Source: Prochilodus magdalenae (Eukaryota > Chordata > Actinopteri > Characiformes > Prochilodontidae). Taken from it: 64,000 bases of DNA. Position 1 is the first letter of the stretch. Every line of letters begins with the position of its first letter. Location: assembly GCA_024036415.1 (NCBI GenBank), contig JAMWET010002880.1, forward strand, positions 151,800 through 215,799, read 5' to 3'. Below the pieces are notes generated by a model that had not been told where the DNA came from, made no database searches, and saw nothing but the letters and a program-made list of their open reading frames with translations. A program made the translations under genes and the position numbers. Below, piece after piece: positions 52,001-64,000 of this stretch.

Positions 52001-55000
52001 CTGCGGCCTGTTGGTCAGGAAGTCCAGGACCCAGTTGCAGAGAGAAGAGCACAGACCAAGTGAGGTGAGTTTATTTGTCAGGGTCTGGGGTATCATGGTG
52101 TTGATGGCGAATATGAAGTCCACAAAGAGTATACGGACATAAGAGTTCTTCTGCTCTAGGTGGGTAAGGGCAGTGTGGACCACAGAGGAAATGGCATCAT
52201 CTGTGGATCGGTTCTTCCTGTAGGCATATTGGTTTGGGTCCACAGTGACGTCGATCGTGGCTTTGATGTGGGCCATAACCAGTCTACCAAAGTATTAGTG
52301 ACTATCGGCGTGAGAGCTATGGGCCGGGAGTCATTCAGACCTGTCACTGTGGAGCTCTTGGGGACCCGGATGATGGTGGGGTCTTCAGGCAGGTGGGAAC
52401 AGCTGCCTGGGTGAGGGAGACGTTGAAAATGTCTGCCAGGACCTCCGAGATCTGATCAGTGCACTTCCTTAGTACTCGTCCGGGGATGTTATCCGGACAA
52501 TCACTTTTTCGCAGGTTGTGCGACACAGGTTGTGTCCTCCTTACTTCTGCTGGTGTCACACTGAGGGGTACTTCTCCAGGTGGGGGGGGTGAGTCTTATG
52601 CTGGGCGGGGTGTCAGGGTCCTTAAAGCGGGCATAGAATTTGTTGCGAGCCTCAGGCAGGGAGGGGTCTTTGGAACATTGTGCATCTCTGGTTTTATAGT
52701 CTGTGATGCACCTAATTCCCCTCCACATGCTCCTTGGATCCTGGAAGGAGAGTGTCCCTGGATTTTCAGAGCATATGCAGCTTTGGCCCTCTTAACACAT
52801 GTGGTCAGCTCTCTTCTAGCCCTCCTGATTCCTGTGAGTCACCAGACCTGAAGGCAGCATTTGTGGCTTTCAGTAGAGAATGCACCTCTCCATGCAGCCA
52901 GGGTTTCTGGTTCAGGTAGCAGGTCACAGTCTTTGTGGTGGTGACATCCTCAACACACTTGCTGATATACCCAAGGACAGCAGATGTGTAATCCTCCAGA
53001 TCTAGCTCCCCCTCACTCTCAGCATCCTCCCTGAAGACCTGCCAGTCTGTGCAGCCGAAACAGTCCTGCAGCACAGCGTCTGCGTCACCGGGCCACCGGG
53101 TCTTCTGTGTGGGTCTGGAGCGTCCCAGCGGGGGTTGTAGCAGCATAATGGAGATGTGGTCGGAGAGCCCGAGGTGGGGGGCGGCTCTGTATGCGTCTCT
53201 GATGTTGGTGTAAACACGGTCGAGTGTGTTGTTTCCCCGTGTTGGAATGTGTGCTGGTAAAACCTCGGCAAGATGTTCGTCAGGTTCACGTGGTTAAAAT
53301 CCCCCGCCACCATGTAAAACGCCTCTGGATGCTTGTTCTGGAGCGAGCTGATGTTGTCATGTAGCTCCTTATAGAATTGTCAATTGACTTATTGGTGGCA
53401 TGAGAATCTTCAGATTAGAGTGTGAACTCTTCAGTCCAGCGCATAGTTACTACACCCCTGAATCCCAAATGTCATTTCTACTGAGGTCCAAATGTTTTAG
53501 AGATTGTTTTGATACATTCCAAATCAAAAATCTTTGTTGCTAAGTATATGAAAATTTGAATTTGATTTTTATATATCTTTACTATTATTATACAAACCCA
53601 GTCTGCAGAACAGTAGAGAATGTGCAGTGTAGTCAGTTGAGTTCGTAGTTCTTTTTTTGCTGTAATCCAGTTTGTCATGTGTTTTCCCTAAGATTCCACA
53701 ATAAGTGTCTGCAGACATACAACACAAAGACTTGCTGACTTGAGAATTTCCAGATCACAGTTTGATCTCAACAATCCAGCAATGACAGGCTCCATTCCTG
53801 AATCCTGCACATCATTGTTACTGAGATCCAACTCCTTTAATGGGGTTGTATTTAGTTTCAAGACTGATTCAATTTGTTGTAGTGTTTTACCAAAGATTCC
53901 ACAATGAGCGTCTGCAGACATACAACACAACAGGCAGTGCAGACTTTGCTGCCTTGAGAATTGCCAGTTAATAATGCGATCTCATTAGTCCAGCAAACAC
54001 ATGCTCCACTTCTGAATCCTGCAAGTCATTGTTAATGAGGTCCACCTATTTCAATGGGGATATATATAGTTTCAAAACTGATCTTTTTTGTGAATGTTTT
54101 CGCTAAGATTCCACAATGGCACTTGACAGACATACAACAACAGATTATCAAGACTTGCAGACTTGACAAGTTCCTGTTCAGAGCGTGATTTGGGCTCCAC
54201 TCTTGAATCCTAAAAGTCATTGTTACTGGGGTCAAACTCTTTCAGGGAACATGTGCAAAGTTATAAAATAAAGTTTTTTTCCTAATATTACACACAGCCA
54301 GTGGGCAGTAAAAGAACATATAGAATTATGTAGTACAGTCAGTTGAGGATGTATCTTATTGTGAAACTGATTTCAGATTTTCACAAGTGTTTTTCCAAAG
54401 GATCCACACAACAGATAACACAGCAGATTGTGCCGAACTGTCAATAAGTTCATGATTTTTGCTGACCTGAGAATCTCCCGTTTAGAGTGTAAACTCTTCA
54501 GTCCAGCACAGAATAGTTGCACTCCTGAATCCTGCAGGTCGTAAAATGTCATTGTAAAAGCCAGTCAGCAAAATGTAGTTTCAAAACTGATCCCAATTTT
54601 TAACAAAGTAGAGTATCTGCACTCCGGAATCATACAGGTCATTGTTACTGAGATCCAACTCTTTTAATGGGGTTGTACCTAGTTTTAAAACTGATCCCAG
54701 TTTTTTGTATGTGTTATACCTAAGATTCCACAATGAGTGTCTGCAGACAATAGATTGTGAGGTTTGCTGCCTTGAGAATTGCCAGCTAACATTGTTATTT
54801 TGGCTCCACTGAGGTTTAACTCTTTCAGGGTTTTTTTTAAATTTTTGCTGCATTCCAAATCAAAAATCTTTGTTGCTAAGTATCTGAAATCTTGACCAAG
54901 ACTTTGGAATTTGGGGACTGTTTTGGTACATTCCCTATCAATTATCCTTATTCTGAACTATGTGACATTTCTACAGGTCTTTTTCCTAATATTACACAAA

Positions 55001-56760
55001 CACAGTCTGAAGAAAAAGAACACTAGAGATCATGTAGTGTACGAAATTGAGTTTGTAGGTCTTGCTTTCTTAAGAATTTCCAGTGTACAGTTAGATCTCA
55101 CCAGTCCAGCAAAGACAGGCTCCACTCCTGAATCCTGCAACAAACAATTGTTAGTGTCAGTGGGCTTGTATCTAGATTCAAAAGTGATTGCACTTTTTCA
55201 TATGCATTTCATAAATGTTTTTCCAAAGATTCCACACAACAGATTGTGCCAAATTAAATTTCAGTTGAGTTTGTATTTCTTGCTGACATGAGAATCTCCT
55301 GTTAAGAGTGTAAACTTTTTAGTCCAGCATGGAGTAGCTGCACTCCTGAATCCTGCACGTCATAGTTACTGATGTCCAACTCTTTCAGGGAGGACTGATC
55401 CCAGTTTTTTTTGTACAATGGTAGCCAGCAGACAGACAACACAAAAGGCTGTACAGAACTGTCAATTGAGTTTGTATTTCTTGGTGACCTGAGAATCTCA
55501 AGTTCAGAGTGTGAACTCTTCAGTCCAGCACATAGTAGCTAAGTAAAAGTGATTATGTGGTTGTTGGTCCAACTCAGACTAAAATTAAGCAAAAGCAACA
55601 TGTGGTTTCATAGAAATTCACTCTTTAATGTCTTCGAAGGAGTGCTCTTAAGCTATGCTTGTAGCTACTTGTGACTGCTACTACACGTGCTCCGCCTACT
55701 GTTCTACTTCATCCAATTCATAGAGCATATTTTAACCAACCATTTACAGAATTAAATTTTTAATAAAATATTTATTTATTTTTGCTCTTACAGCTACACC
55801 ACTAAACCCAAATGTCGTTGCTACTGAGGTCTAAATGTTTCAGTGAAATTTTTTTTGGGTACATTCTAAATCTCTGTTGCTAAGTATCTGAAATTTTTAC
55901 AAAGACTGTACAAAGATTGTATTTGTTACATTCCAAATCTATGATCCTTATTTGATTTCATCAGTCCAGCAAAGTCATGCTCCACTCCTGAATCCTGCAA
56001 GTCATTGTTAATGAAGTCCATCTATTTCAATGGGGATGTATCTAGTTTTAAAACTGATAACAATTTTTCGTAATTGTTTTTCTTAAGATTCTACAATGCC
56101 AGTCTGTAGACATACAACACCACAGATTGTTCAGACTGGCTGACTTGAGAATTTCCTGTTCAGAGTGTGATTTCGACTCCACTCCTGAATCATGCAGGTC
56201 ATTGTTACAGATGTCCAACTTTTTCAGGGAGGATGTGTGTATTTTTAAAATTGTGCCCAGTTTTTTTCCTAATATTACCCAAAAACCCATGTGCAGAAAA
56301 AGAACACAGGGGATTATGTAGTATAGTCAACTGATAATGTACCTGATCCCAGTTCTTCCTTTTTCCTAATATTACAGGTCAGTCTGCAGAAAAAGAACAG
56401 AATGAATTGTACAATGTAGGCAACTGAATTAGTAGTTCTTGCTGATCTGAGAATCTCTAGTCCACCAAAGATGGGCTCCATTCCTGAATCCTTCAGGTCA
56501 TTGTTACTGAATTCCAACTCTTTCAGGAAGGATGTATGTTTTTTTTTTCAAATAGTTACCAGTATTTTTTTGCTTAAAAGCCTGCAGACAGACAGACAAC
56601 ACAACAGATTGTACTGAATTGTCAGTTGAGTTTGTAGTTCTTGGTGACATGAGAATCTTCAGGTTAAGTGTGAATTCTGTAGACTAGCACAGAGTAGCTG
56701 CAGTCCTGAATCCTGAATGTTATTGCTATTGTGGTCCAAATATTTCAAGGGTATTGTAGT
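49060..56760 (-). pseudogene. decayed array of NLR-type leucine-rich repeats
   Basis: About 18 minus-strand copies of a segment encoding LKELDLSNNDLQDSG are seen (plus-strand CCTGAATCCTGCAGGTCATT, near 49352, 49533, 49791, 50390, 50603, 50818, 53458, 53798, 54013, 54203, 54525, 54625, 55127, 55345, 55988, 56184, 56483 and 56705). Several go on to a CDLEILKSA-like end or carry upstream VLKLNTTP. These are the hallmarks of the LRR exons of fish NLR (NLRC3-like) immune receptors. Frameshifts and stops break every unit and no FISNA, NACHT or splice order is seen, so this is a relic. Spacing is about 180-260 bp. Confidence 0.75.
50945..53370 (-). mobile_element. 5'-truncated CR1/L2-group LINE inserted in the LRR array
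   Basis: Minus-strand frames give, in order: endonuclease C-terminus (VAGDFNHVNL, then SDHISIMLLQP-like; 53313-52805), a linker (CPDNIPGRVLRKC; near 52500), reverse transcriptase ([17 protein letters not shown], then VDF, then [12 protein letters not shown]; 52276-51863), a FADD-type catalytic box near 51850, and the C-terminal HPAHSLSVPLPSDRRLRSI block (51556-51191). The 3' end at 50945 reads AATGACAATAAAGTCTCC in reverse, a known fish LINE tail. Frameshifts separate the parts. Rex1/Babar-like is likely but not certain. Confidence 0.8.
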
Positions 56761-58059
56761 TTATATAGTTTTTATAGTTTGTCCCTTCTTAAAGATCTTT
56801 GTTCCTAATAATAAGAAATTTTTATATGGACTTTGGGATTTGCAGATTTTATTGTACATTCCAAATATCTTTTTTTCTGTTCATATATTATTGCCACAAT
56901 CTGCACCCATAAAGTAGACAGAACATTATAGATAAGACTGTGTCAAAGTAATGCCTTTAGAACAAAGTAGTAAAGTTTGAGAACATAGTGTAAACCACAC
57001 ACTTTTTAAGTCAGCCGCTAAACTAGTTGCCTGTCAAACAAATAAAATTTAAGGTAAATGTAGCTTCATACTGCAGTGCAGAACTTTTTATAGTGCTTTT
57101 GTGTACTTCTGTATTTACTCATCTTTGACATTCTGATAAAATTTATTCATTTCTGACTGTTCTTTATACTAGAAAACTTTTAGGATTTAGGGGATTCTGG
57201 TGCTGCTCTTTGCTCACTGGAGTTACTGTTCATTACATACATTACTGTTCACAAGTTTGATTTGAAGATTTCTAATAACACTAAAGCAAACTCATCTTCA
57301 AAATGATTCTGATATTATTCTATTTCTGTATATCTTTATACATTTGGAATCATTTATAGGTGGCTGTAAAAATAACGAAATGTTAATGTGTCTACAAAGA
57401 TCGGTTATTGCAAAGTGAGCAAGGAAACTAAAATTTAGAGAGTGATGTAATAATAAATTTAGTTCCTTTTGTTTGCAAAATGGTATAAAATCTTGATCAC
57501 ATCCTAAAGCAGATGAGAACTGAACCTTGTAAACAATTATAGTATTAATAATTTAGTAACTTGTGGTGATTGAGATAATTAAAAAAATTATATCATCCTG
57601 TATAAGTAATAAAATAAAATCTGTTAATATGGTGCATGAGGTATGTGTATGTGTACATACATTGCTACAAATACCCTGATTGCTGCCTAAAACAATGTTT
57701 TACGACTGTTTGCATGTATGACATTGGCCTGAAAACTTTTTATAAACAAGTCCAGTACAAAGAGTATTATACACGGCACCATAAGAAAGCAGCTCAGTTT
57801 GTCCCACCTGCACTGAACAGTTTAGTGCTCCTCCTGTATCTGACTCATATAATTAACTAATTAGGTCTTCTTGAGCTAGTGTATTAGGGCAGGAAGGCAC
57901 TAAACTGTGCAGTGTAGCTTTAAATTACATTGTAATTTTAAGTGGTTGTTTTCTAATCTGAATCGCAATGCTACATGAAGACATAAAAATATCATATAGG
58001 ACGTAATGGTAAATAACGAATCTTCTCTGAGTTCTTCTGAATATGACTGGGATTTAAAT
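56761..58059. other. intergenic sequence, nothing recognised
   Basis: AT-rich with no gene or clear repeat. A weak MITE-like stretch near 57880-57930 (TTAGGGCAGGAAGGCACTAAA) could not be confirmed. Confidence 0.4.
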
Positions 58060-58267
58060 AACTACCGTTCCGTCTGTTTCTGTGACCGCGTGATTCCAGC
58101 GTGAAGTCGCTCCAGGACAGGTGGTGGCGCTAATTCTGTATCTATAACTTTCTCCAACTGCTCTAAAGTGGAGAAGCAGGAGATCGTGTTGTGGTCGGTA
58201 GTCCACGCCTACTCCGCTCTCAGACAGTGTTGTTGGAGGAGCAGAAACCAGAGCTGATCTATTGAAG
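58060..58267 (+). promoter_or_regulatory. promoter / first exon module, copy 10
   Basis: GGACAGGTGGTGGCGCTAAT at 58115-58134; the GC box is changed to CCACGCCTACTCC. Exon end TATTGAAG at 58267, donor GTAGGAAG. The conserved intron block continues to about 58620. It drives the gene at 60.8 kb over a 2.4-kb intron. Confidence 0.75.
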
Positions 58268-60644
58268 GTAGGAAGCTGTCCGACACTTTAACACTCTGTG
58301 TTCTTCATTCACTCTGAGACACACAGCTGGAGACACATCTGAGTCCTGAGAATAAGATCGGATGTGTTTAAATAGATTAGACACACAGAAGCAGCTTCAT
58401 TCAGACCAGAGCTGAGTAATGGGAGCTGCTGCTGCTGGACCAGAATATGTGGTTGGGAATGTTTTCCTAGTTGGGTTTAATAAACAGAGCAGATCGATTC
58501 TGATTTATTTACCAAGTTAGTTCCAGATACATCAATCACATCACAACACATGTTTTTTAGATCAAGACTTTGTGATTGTTGGTTTATCTGATGTGCATTT
58601 GATCTTTTGTGTGCTAATGTAACCCTAATCCTTCTTGATAACCAAACTAATTCTAGAGATGATCCTTTATGTGCATGACTTTCTGCTGCATTGTCAGCTT
58701 GAACACTTAAAGCAGATCTTTTTAATTATTCACTGTGTAAAAGTGGACAAGACTAAAATTAGCTTCTTACTCAAATCATTTGGTCCACCTTAAAATGCCA
58801 CAAAAACAAAATAACTGATTACTGAGTGATTGGATGTTAAACATGTTTGCCAGGAAACAGGTTCTAACAGATCTGTTGGTCCACTAATATTTATTATAGT
58901 CATATTAACAGACTTTAAAAAGCAGCCCACAGTAAAAAGTACTTCCCCTTAAGTCTAACTCTATATTACCATTAACAGTCGTTAGCAGGCTCTTCATGTT
59001 TTGTTGGTCTTTGTACATAAGTAAAGGGATAATTATATGCTTTTTTTACATCAGGATCTGTGTGCATGCCCTTTGAATTGAACTACTGTAGTTCAACAGA
59101 TTTACTTATTCTTTTTTCATTGTCAGGAAACGTGATCCAAAAAAGTCGCCTGTTCTTTTACTCATTTGTTGGTTTTAAACTGTTTTACTTGACATAAAAT
59201 AAAAGCATTTTTTGCATTTGTAAATAAATGCATTACCCTTTAACTAATGTATAAATATGCTGCACTACATTATTGTTTTATGTAAACTTATTTGTAGATA
59301 TTGCTTTTTCTGTGACCATTTAGTAACTAATTCATAAATTATGTGTATTAGGTTAACATTGTAATTTTTATTTAGGTACAGGTGTAGACATCACACATAT
59401 ATACAAGAACAGATATGTAATCCCAAATGTTCACTATGTGAAAACTGTAAAAGGATCATTCTGCTAGTCAAGTTTGTTTGTACTGTGCACAAGATTCATA
59501 AATCAAGAAGGTAAACACAGGTAAAATACCATATGTCTAAATATTATTAAAGGAAAATGCATTCACTGTGTGTTGCTTTATTAATTTCCAGTGTGTAAAA
59601 CTTAGCATATAAGTAGTAATTGCATAAAACTTGTCAGAAGTGTTATATTTAAATTTATTCCATGGAGAGGTATTTGTATTCGTCAGTATGTGTCAGTGTA
59701 TCAGTATTCATCAGTCAGTATCATTCAGACTTTTCCAATGAGATTTAAAGTGTAACAATCCAGGTATGTGTTTATGCTAAGGTTTAGGCTGATAGATGAG
59801 TAATGGGGACTTTGAACAAGACAATTGCTGTTTTAATTCTTTTATGATGTAATCGAGTCAGATTCAAACCAGCAATCTTTTTGTTGAAAGACCATAATGC
59901 TAAGAGTTAAAAAATGTGTTAACTTGAAAGACTTTGCAATATTTTCTGGTGGGAAGGGAAACCTGTTCAGATCTTCTGAGATGAAATACCAGTGTAATAT
60001 AGAGCATTTGCAGTGGGGAAGACAAACGTTCACAAACAACATGACAGAACAGTTTGGGGACTCTGTATTATTGATTATTATTGCAATCAATAATACAGCG
60101 TAATCGCCATATGCAGCACAGACAGCAGCTAGATGGACTGGAAGCAACTTGGGGCTTGGTCATGCTCCTCCAACTCATATCTAACATTTCTAGACCTGTG
60201 CCATGTCTCATTGTCTTAAAGGAAGATCCCATCCACCCCATGGAAGACAATCAGCATGTATAGGTCTATGTGATCTGCAAGGATGGATTCATATCCAAAT
60301 CGGTTGGGAGCGCCTTCCACAACGATGAATCACCCCAGAGAAAGCCATGAAAAATGTGACTTCCTTCCACGGGTTACATGATGCTGATATTGAAAGTAGA
60401 AAGTGACTCGATTGTGTACATTTTGTTACACATGTACAGTTTTAGAGTTTCCAGTATCACCACGACAACATGACTTCATTGATCTATATTACTGTTTGAA
60501 AAGTTTGTGTAATTAGATGATTGGTTTGTTTGCATCAGATGGAATTTTATTCTTTCTTTAGAATTTTCTTCCATTCATTCCTGATTTGGATCAGACTCTT
60601 ATTGTGACATCGCACACTGAGTTAAAATTTTCTTGTGCTTTCAG
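58268..60644 (+). other. intron 1 of the last zinc-finger gene
   Basis: After the conserved block, AT-rich sequence with no recognised gene. 60065-60110 holds a near-palindrome around ATTGCAATCAATAAT. It ends with TTTTCTTGTGCTTTCAG at 60644. Confidence 0.5.
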
Positions 60645-60695
60645 AAATGAAAGATATGCTGTTTCAAGTCTCCTGCGAATCCGTACCCAGCGTAA

Positions 60696-61553
<858 letters not shown>

Positions 61554-61792
61554 GGGTAACCATTACACATTCCTGGCAGGTCTTTATGGAATGGTGCTTC
61601 CAGCCCAGATTTCACACTGTTTTTAGAAGAAGATCGTGTATTGTTGTTTTACTCTGCTTTTGAATATTTGCATAAAATGAAGTCTAAATTTCTGTCTTGA
61701 CCGCCCAACATTTCAAGCTCATTCATTAAATGGGAATGTGTGGTACTTCAGACTCATTCCAAAATTAGTTTCCATTGTAACATACACTATGT

Positions 61793-62362
61793 GGACAGAA
61801 AAAGTATTGGGATACCTTCAATTTACACCTATAGGAGCTTAGGCATTAATATGGTGTTGCAGTTATAATAGCTTCCACTCTTCTACAAAGTCTTTCTTCA
61901 GGAGTGTTTCTCTGGGAATATTTGCCCATTCATCCAGAGTATTTGTAAGGTCAGACACTGATTGTAAATGGGAGGGCCTGGCTTACAATCTCTATTTTAC
62001 TTCATCCCAAAGGTATTTAGTGGGGTTGAGGTGACCTGTTCAGGTCACTTAAGGTGTCCTACACCAAACTCGTCCAACCAGTCCTTTCCCTTCTGCATAT
62101 GCTAGAACAGAAAAGGGCCTTCCCCAAACTGTTCTCACGAAATTGAAAACATGCAATTGTCCAAAATGTCTTGGTATGCTGAAGCATTAGGATTTCCCTC
62201 CACTGGAACTAAGGGGCTCTAGGAAAAACAACCCCATGGTGTTATCCATGGGGTTGTTTTTCCAGTGGAGACTGTATGCCTTGGTGCTTAATTTCATACA
62301 CTTGTGGCAATGGGTCTGATTGAAACAGCTGAATCCAGTGGTACTGTTGTCCATATAGTGTA
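61793..62362 (-). mobile_element. internally deleted Tc1-like element
   Basis: Ends are TACACTATGTGGACAGAAAA at the left and, read from the right, TACACTATATGGACAACAGT. The inside carries minus-strand pieces of a common fish Tc1-like transposase gene (plus strand: CCCAAACTGTTCTCACGAAA, then TTGTCCAAAATGTCTTGG). At 570 bp it cannot encode the enzyme. It contains a perfect 18-bp hairpin at 62222-62263. Confidence 0.75.
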
Positions 62363-64000
62363 AAAACAAAAAAAGCACCACATGCAATAGCATGTTGATT
62401 AATTTTGATTGAAGTATATACATTTAAAACATTTGTTAAAAATGAATGATGTCCTTAATAAAAATGTTCTAAAACATTCTAAAACCTGTATCCATTGGCT
62501 TAATATTTTGCCCTCAGTTGTCAAGTTGTGTTTTTTTTTTTTTTTGCATATTTTTTCTATGGACAGTGTCTTAGCCAAAATGTGTTACTGATGCAATGGT
62601 CAATCTATTTACAGATAGTTCAGAGTGTGCTTGGCCTCCTCTTTTCTCTTTTGATTTCTTCATGTTATGTTATCCAGTTGATGCTTGTTGCACTGAAAGT
62701 GCCGCTTTGTTGTCCCTTTCCATCTTAAGGAGATTTTGTTTATGCTGTATGCTCAGAGCATTCTTGTTGGATGCTGCAATGAAGGAGACATGACAAATTA
62801 ATGACCTCTCCTCTGTGCAAGTGCAGACTTTTCCATTACTAAATTCAGAGGCTTTACAGACTGCAAATGATCTTTTGTGATGGAGAGGGGGTTTTCTTCA
62901 TGAAGGACGCTCTGACCAATCTAGGTCTGATTTATTATAGTTGTGATTTGTAATTATGGGTGTATGTATGCAAATCTGTATGTAACATTTAATTTACATA
63001 TAATTTGCATAAAGTTATGACTATTTAAACTGATCATGATATGAAATTTTTTTTTTAAATAAAATTCATTTTATTGTTATTTCAGAGAGATTTTGCATAA
63101 TATTCTCCACACTAGAAAAATTTGCAAAGTCAAAGTCTTTCACAGCGGCAGCGACAGGAAACAGACATCTAACTTTTAACAGCTCTCTTGAGTTGAGATG
63201 GTTTTCAATACACTACCTGGTAAATAAGACACCTGATCTCACAAGTAATTACGTATTTAAATCTCACAAGTCATGTGTATATAAATAAATACGTAAGCTA
63301 AATTGTTGTGTTCTCTCACCCATCCAAATAATAGAATTCAGGTGTTCCAATCCTTTCCAGGGTCACAAGTGTATAAAACCAAGCACCCAGACATGCAGAC
63401 TGCTCCTACAGACATTAGTGAGAGAATGAGTCGCTCTCAGGAGCTCAGTGAATGGTACCATAGCACTTTGTGGGAACAGCCCCTTACTTTTCCAGTATGA
63501 CTGCACACTAGTGCACAAAGCTAGATATAAGTTTTAAATTTCATTGTCTTAAAATTCTAACCTTTTTATAACAATGTTAACAAAGCTCCAATCATAGGAA
63601 ATACAATAGTAAGTTTATTCTAAAAGATGTAAGTGAAATATCAGAATATTAAGTGAGTAAATGTTCTGTGACAGAGTGACAAACCAACACACCAAGGACA
63701 GATAACATTCCTTTAATACAAATATGAAATAGCATATCTTACTTTCATACAAAGGAAATATGAATATATTAGTCTTTCTTAAACGTAAGAGACTGAAACT
63801 GCAAAACATATTCCCTACATACATTGTATTGTCTGGGCTGTTCAGTATGTTACATACCATACACAGGGTTTAGATGTAACAACAGTGAACTATCCATTTA
63901 TCCATCCATCCATAGGCACTATTCACAATAGTTAATTTTACATGTTTACATGAACATGAGAGGGAATGGAAGTGTGTAGAAGGAAAAAAAAAGGAGGATA
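62363..64000. other. 3' flank and intergenic sequence to window end
   Basis: 62400-63000 probably includes more of the 3' flank of the last zinc-finger gene. No gene is supported; the short ORFs have no recognisable content. Confidence 0.4.

Noticed and set aside
51305..52851. Plus-strand ORFs opposite the LINE
   Set aside because: The real coding content (endonuclease, reverse transcriptase) is on the minus strand; these are antisense shadows.
59842..60263. Overlapping ORFs on both strands in the last gene's intron
   Set aside because: They have no recognisable motif and lie in intron sequence; a decayed repeat is more likely, but it could not be named.
62187..62423. Minus-strand ORF in the small Tc1-like element as a gene
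   Set aside because: It runs through the hairpin and a deleted transposon interior; it is not a transposase domain.

Overview
This is vertebrate nuclear DNA, most likely from a teleost fish. It has widely spaced single-exon coding blocks with splice sites, AT-rich intergenic sequence, remnants of fish-type Tc1-like, L1, CR1/L2-group and Ty3/gypsy elements, palindromic MITEs, and dinucleotide repeats. An otophysan (characin, electric fish or catfish) seems plausible, but the species cannot be fixed from the sequence alone.

The window is a cluster of lineage-specific C2H2 zinc-finger genes. Eleven last exons are intact or nearly so. Eight are on the plus strand (2.0, 6.8, 12.5, 24.9, 28.5, 34.0, 47.3 and 60.8 kb) and three on the minus strand (22, 39.5 and 42.7 kb). 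Three more are broken (17.4, 30.5 and 41.9 kb). Each encodes a short leader of about 36 residues and then 6-11 tandem fingers with TGEKPY linkers. Most end in the same degenerate finger and a Ser-rich tail. No KRAB, SCAN, BTB or FiNZ-type domain is visible. Fingers differ mainly at helix positions -1, 3 and 6, as expected for DNA-binding repressor arrays that diversify.

Most genes have a non-coding first exon. Ten copies of one GC-rich promoter/first-exon module are present (at 0.6, 9.0, 23.3(-), 24.0, 26.7, 32.3, 36.5(-), 44.3(-), 46.0 and 58.1 kb). Each carries a GC box and an AAG/GTAGGAAG-like splice donor, and most carry a CTCF-like core. In five copies the first few hundred bases of intron 1 are also strongly conserved. 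The unit of duplication was therefore a whole gene: promoter, intron, zinc-finger exon and 3' flank.

Region by region: 0-13 kb holds three plus-strand genes. 14-20 kb is mobile-element and satellite rich (Tc1-like element, 69-bp minisatellite, zinc-finger pseudogene, L1 insertion with a 12-bp target duplication). 21-36 kb has a divergent gene pair and two further plus-strand genes. 36-44 kb has an orphan promoter, a 47-bp tandem array and two minus-strand genes with a partial duplicate between them. 45-48 kb has one gene. 49-57 kb is a decayed minus-strand array of NLR-type leucine-rich repeats, split by a CR1/L2-group LINE. 58-62 kb holds the last gene, followed by a small Tc1-like element. 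Zinc-finger and NLR repeats side by side recall the known ZNF/NLR-rich regions of fish chromosomes.
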